NCBI GenBank assembly: GCA_947095585.1 | Contig: OX352763.1 | Coordinates: forward strand, 19,827,462 to 19,891,461 | Direction: 5' to 3' | DNA: 64,000 bases | Source of the DNA: Nephrocerus scutellatus | Taxonomy: Eukaryota; Arthropoda; Insecta; Diptera; Pipunculidae | Part shown: positions 40,401-46,400 of the stretch, piece after piece | Numbering within the stretch: position 1 is the first letter of the stretch | Layout: the number at the start of each line of letters is the position of its first letter | Made by a program: the position numbers and the translations under genes | Notes under the pieces: generated by a model | Databases searched by the model: none | Seen by the model: the letters and a program-made list of their open reading frames with translations, nothing else | What the model was told of the DNA's origin: nothing

Positions 40401-43400
40401 TTATTTAGGTGAAGCCCCAGATTTCGTGCCGTTTCTCGATAATCGTGCTCGATCTGGATGAAACTTCCTGTACAGTTCTTCGGTTTCTACCGACGATGTC
40501 AATATCGTCTGCGTAAGCCAGTATCTGAATGGACTTATAGAGGATTGTTCCTCTCGCCGTTACGTCAGAGTCTCGAATCACTTTCTCAAACGCCAGGTTG
40601 AAAAGGACGCAGGCCAGTCCATCCCCTTGTTGGAGCCCGCTAGTAATGTTGAATGGGATTTATAGTGATCCGGATATTTTTACTTGGCTTATAACATTGG
40701 TCATGGTCAACCTACATAGTCGTGTCAGTTTATTTGGGATGCCGAATTCTCCCATGGCTTAATAAAGTTCTATTCTGGCTATGTTATTATAAGCGGCTTT
40801 AAAGTCTATAAAAAGATGGTGTAGTGGGTTTTGAAACTCAAGACATTTTTCCATCACCTGCCTAAGGGTGTAAATCTGATCAGTTGTTGATTTGCCTGGG
40901 ATGAAGCCACACTGGTATGGACCAATGATGACTTAAGCGTATGGGGCTATCCTGTCTTAAACTATAAAAGAGAAAATCTTATACGCGGTACTCAATAACG
41001 GCACAGGATGCCTCTTCGCCAGTTTTCTGCCATCGCTTCTTCCTCCCATACTAGCACTATTATTTTATGAATTGCTTAGTCTCCTCCTCCTGTTTTAATT
41101 AGCTCCGCTGGGATGCCATCAGATACGGGGCCTTCTTATTTTTGATCCATAGAGCATAGATCGGCGATCAGATTACCCTCTTTGTCTTTTCAGTATGTGC
41201 AACGCGGTGTATATTGCGTCATACCACGGATTCTTTGGCAGAACTTCCGCGTCTGGTGCGGTCCTTGCTCTCTGTACTGTTCTAGTTCACGAACGAGATT
41301 CTTCTCCCAGGCTGCTTTCTTTCGCCGGTGAACTGTTTTTTCATTTCTTCTGAGCTCTTTATATTCATCTTCGCGTGCCCGCGTTCTATGAGATTGTTGC
41401 ATTGCTCGGTACGCAACATTCTTACCTTCAGTCGCTAGGTTACATTCGTAATATAACCAGTCGTTCCCATCTCACCGATGCCTAATATGTAGTCAGCAGT
41501 ACTAATGACAATATTCTTAAGGCGTGTCCATTTCTCTTCCACGCCCGACATCTCAGCCCCAGGACTTACTCTCCCTCTATTTAGACCGATCTCTATCGCT
41601 TGACCGTAGTTGTTTCTGGTCTCTTCGTTGCGAAGGGCAGCCGTGTTGACTCAAATCTGATTCGCGGATGCAGTCTTTCGCGATGATGCAATCCGCACTC
41701 GGAGACCATACCAATCATACCAACAAGATAGTGGTCCGAGTCGACGTTGGCACCTCGGTACGTTCGTACCGTCATCAGGTTCGGGTTGTGGAGGCGGTCT
41801 ATCAACACGTGGTCTATCTGGGTGCGAGTGGCTCCATCAGGAGATACTCAGGTGTGGCTTTGTGGATATTTTTACGCGCAAACCATGTACTCACAACGAA
41901 CAAATTAATGCTTGCTGCCATCTCTATGACTCGTGTATAAGCAATAGGTGCCAATTTACTGCCCGGATACTGGCTCCCTACCTATTTTAGCATTCATGTC
42001 CCCCAGAATAATTTTTACATCATACTGATGGCAGGCATGGAGTTCCCGCTCGACTGATTCAAAGAATTCTTCTTTTTCATCATATGGGGAATCCTCTGTA
42101 AGTGGGTGAACGTTTATGAGGCTTAAGTTTTTAAATCTGCCCCGCACTCGAAGGGTGCATAGCCGTTTATTTATTGCTTTAAAGACGATAACGGTGGGTT
42201 TCATTTTTATGTTGATTAGAAACCCCAACCCGAGCACATGATGTCTTGCATGACAGCTGTAATATATGTATGTCATATTCTGATTTTTGTAAGACACCAT
42301 TCCCCGTCTACCGCATCTCCTGGATTGCACTTATGTCAGCCTTATATTTAGACAGGGTATCCGTCCGAGCTCTATACAGTGAGCGTACGTTCCATGAAAA
42401 AATTCTTAAATCGTTTAGCCGTTTTCGTTGCCGTGGTCGTCGTCGTTTATCAGTGTATCCAAGTCTGATTTCGGGTTCCGTAATAACCATGCATTATAAG
42501 AGTAAGGGGTTCGCACCCTTATAATGTTCGGCGTGCGCAAATTATAAAAAAAGCGTTTTTAATGCACAATATTAAGAAGTGATTATTTCCTGCATTGTGT
42601 ACTTTTCTCTTCTTGTTTATCGGTACAGTCGAAACTTTAGAAACAATTCGCCAGCTTTGTTGGTTTCTTTGCACCACTTAAGAAAAATTTGAGATAATTT
42701 CAACTTCTTATTTGAAAAGTTTGTACTCATTTCGAAACATTTGTTACACTCCTATGTATCAAGATGACGCAGTTGGTGGCGACACTAACACTAGCAGGTG
42801 TTTAGATCTATAGAATTGCGCTCGCAACCATATGTTGAATAGTCTGCAAGTGTCCATGACCATGTCTGTAATGTGATATGCATCATGACGTCTTAGTTTC
42901 TTAGTTCTGGCTGTGAAGCAGCCAGGTGGAACGGAATGGCAGCAGCCTCCAAGTGAAAGCAGTTATTTAGATTGATGACTGCTCAGTACAGTATCAGCTA
43001 TCAGGGTTCAATCATAGTGAAGGTCAACCTCATTTCAAAGTCTATATTTCTGAATAACATATATGAATATTTTTGTAAATTTCTTCTTTCCATCGATTTC
43101 AGGCTGAAGCTAGACTGGCAGCTAGGCGACAGGCACGTGCTGAAGCGCGTGAAATTCGTATGCGCGAACTGGAACGCCAACAGAAGGAGCAAGAACAAAA
43201 TGCCGATCGTGTCTTCGATATGCATACAGCGGCGGGCATTGATCCACTATCACGTTCGCGTCTCACAGCCGGCGTTGGCGTTACTTCGGTCGGTGGTATT
43301 GTCAATTCGGTTCGGGCGAGTTCTATGTCGTCCCGGCGTAGCAGTGAAGATTCCCTGGAAGAGGAGGGACGCAGTTTACGTGATATTAGGCATGAGCTTA

Positions 43401-46400
43401 AGGTGAGAATTTTGAATATTTCTTTTCTCTAGCCAATTAAACCAATCTTTCTTTTTTCGTACTCATTTGCAGGATGTTGAAGAACGCTTTCGCAAAGCCA
43501 TGATAGCCAATGCTCAGCTGGACAATGAGCGCGCCTCACAATCGTATCAAATTCAACTGCTCAAAGATAAACTGGAAGAAATGGAGGAATCATATGCACA
43601 GCTGCAGCGTGAATACAAAGAGAAGACACGCGACTACAATGCACTCAAGCGAAATCTGGAAAAACTCACCGAAGAGTTAAAGATCGTTCAGGGGCAGCTG
43701 AATGAACGCGATACGCTTATAACTGAACAGGGTTTAGTTATTGTTGCCGTCGAGAATGAGGATGGCTCAGATGCCAAGCGTGCTCTAGTCACTGTAGAGA
43801 ATGCACAACTATTAGGTTCTGTACAGGGTTCTTTAGGTGAGTGAGCTAAATGTTGAAAATGACTTTACCTTATCCATTTATCCCTTCCAATCAATTAATT
43901 GCATTTTAGATGTCCGACTTAAGAAATTCATCGAAGAGAAGCAACAACTTCAGGGTGAAGTTCAAAACTTGCAAGAGCAATTAGAAAATTTCAAGACACA
44001 AGGACGAGGCCGTGGCAACTCAACGAATGGTCCGCTTGGGTCCGATGACGATTATGAAGCTCAGAGTAAGTTCGATCATTTCACATCCAGAGTTGACACT
44101 TTTTTCATTCATTTAATTCTTTCTTCTGGTTACCTCAGGGGAAGCAAACAAAATCATCTCCGACTACAAATATAAATTACAAAAAGCCGAACAGGAAATC
44201 GCTAGTCTACAAGCCAGTTTGGCCAGATCGGAAACGCAAGTTATTCGATACAAGAGTACAGCGGAAGCAGCAGAGAAAGCCGAAGCCGAACTCAAAATCG
44301 AGAGGAGAAAATTGCAGAGAGAGGTGGGTTAACTATTAATTATTGTTCTCCCTAGGGCGAAATTTTATCAGATCTTTTCTTTTAATTTCTCCCTTTGATT
44401 ATCATTTTCACCTCATTATTATTTATATATAATTTTCTTTTATTTTCGATTTTTATTTCCATTTTTTCTTTCTTTTTATTTTTTTGTTTTTTATTTGTTT
44501 ATAAAAAAAAATCTGCTGCTCTTCATATATACATACAAATAGGAGTTATTAATTTTTAATTTTTGGGACGAATGTCATTGCCAATAAATGGGAACGTGTC
44601 CAGTCCATCCAGTCTATCAATTATGGTATCTTTTATGTTCTATTGGAGTTTTTGTTTTCAGTGAATTTTTTGTTTGTTCATTTTGTTTGATTGATTGATT
44701 GTGTTGTTCAACCTTCATTTCTACCACACATACTCACAATCGCACCACAGCACCCATACCGATGTATTATATGTATGACCCATTTGTATTTGTCCATTTT
44801 TGAATTTCCATGCATTTCAGCTAACTAACTGATATTTTCCGGTTTTGCTGTTGAATTTTTAATTATTGATTGATTGACTTTTAAAATTGTTGTTGTGTTT
44901 GTGCGTGATGAGATTAAATTGAAATAAACTAATTGGATAGTATCAATAGAATCAATGTTAGCTGCTTAAAGAGCTACAACAGATATGGACAATTATTTGC
45001 CATTTTCAACAGAACACAAGAAGACTGCCCCAGAAAGAGTTCCTCAATGTTCTGTCGCCAGTTTATAGAACACCCAGCGCACTGTAAAAAGAGCAACCGT
45101 GCTACTCTCAGGAAATTGCACAGCCTTGGCCACGACAAAACCCCACGTATTCTACTTCCATCCGAAGTCGAGTCAGCCAGTGAAAAACCATCCAAAGACA
45201 TTGCACCGGATGGAATCGCAACGATTGTGCTCAAACAACTAGACTCAACAGGTATCACTTACCTCAAACAAATCTTCAACCTTTCACTTCTAACATTGGA
45301 CATCCCTGACCATTGGAAAGTGGGTGGAATTATTCCCCTATTCAAGACCGGTAAACAGGCAGACCAAAGATCCTCGTATCGTTCAATTTCTCTCCTGTCT
45401 CCAACAGCGAAAATACTCGAAACTAAACTACTTCCTCAGCTTCATTCCAAACTCCAGTTAGTCGAAAACCAACACGGCTTCCGCAAGCAGCGCAGCATAA
45501 ACACTCATGTTACAAGGCCTTAACCAACAGCGTTGCTGTGACCGCACTGTCATTGTTGCACTGGACTTATCTAAGGCATTCGAGACTGTTGACCAGGCAT
45601 CTTACTACAAGACATCCTAGATTCACAGCTCTCTAACAGCACGAAACTATGGCTTGCCGACTACCTTAAAGGCAGAAAATGTTACGTTGAATTCCAGAAG
45701 CAAAAAATCGCTGTACAGGAAAGCTAAGCAAGGTGTACCCCAAGGAGGGGTTCTCTCACCGAGACTCTTCAACTACTACATTGCGAAAGTCACTGTACCT
45801 CCTGTCGGATGTCAATTGATATCGTACACCGACGAATGCACCATTCTTGACTAGGGCAAGGATATCCCATAATTTGCAGAAACATCAAACATACCTTGAT
45901 ATACTAGAAGACTTCTTTACCAGTCGAAATCTAATCCTGTCTCCAGAAAATTTGTCCGCTAAACTTTTTACCACTTGGACCAAAGAAGTCAACATTCAGC
46001 TCGACATCTTGATACACGGCAGGGGACAATCCCCACAATCAAACATCCAAAGATCTTGGGAATCACATTCGACAATCTGTTGACATTTTCGACTTTTTCA
46101 AAAAACCAATAAACGAAAGTCCTAAAATCCTTAGCGTGCAGTTTTTTTTTTATAATGTACACACGCTAAAGGGATTTGCACCTTTATAATGCTTAGCACA
46201 GCGTGGGCGTTATGAAATAAAGGAGAGGAAAAGATGAGATGTCTATGCACGTGTGTCTTAAATGACTGCATATCATATAAATGCGGAAACACAGAACACA
46301 GAATCGGGCAATTCATTCCACATAACTATAGTGCGGCTAAAGAAGGAATTTCTGAATTGGTTGGTACGTCCAAAGATATGCCTAATGGTAGACCCGTGGG

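Noticed and set aside
44541..44600. Possible alternative terminal LRRFIP exon after ACAAATAG at 44530-44541
   Set aside because: Weak acceptor without a good pyrimidine tract and only about 14 codons before a stop. The exon at 47435 matches the family.
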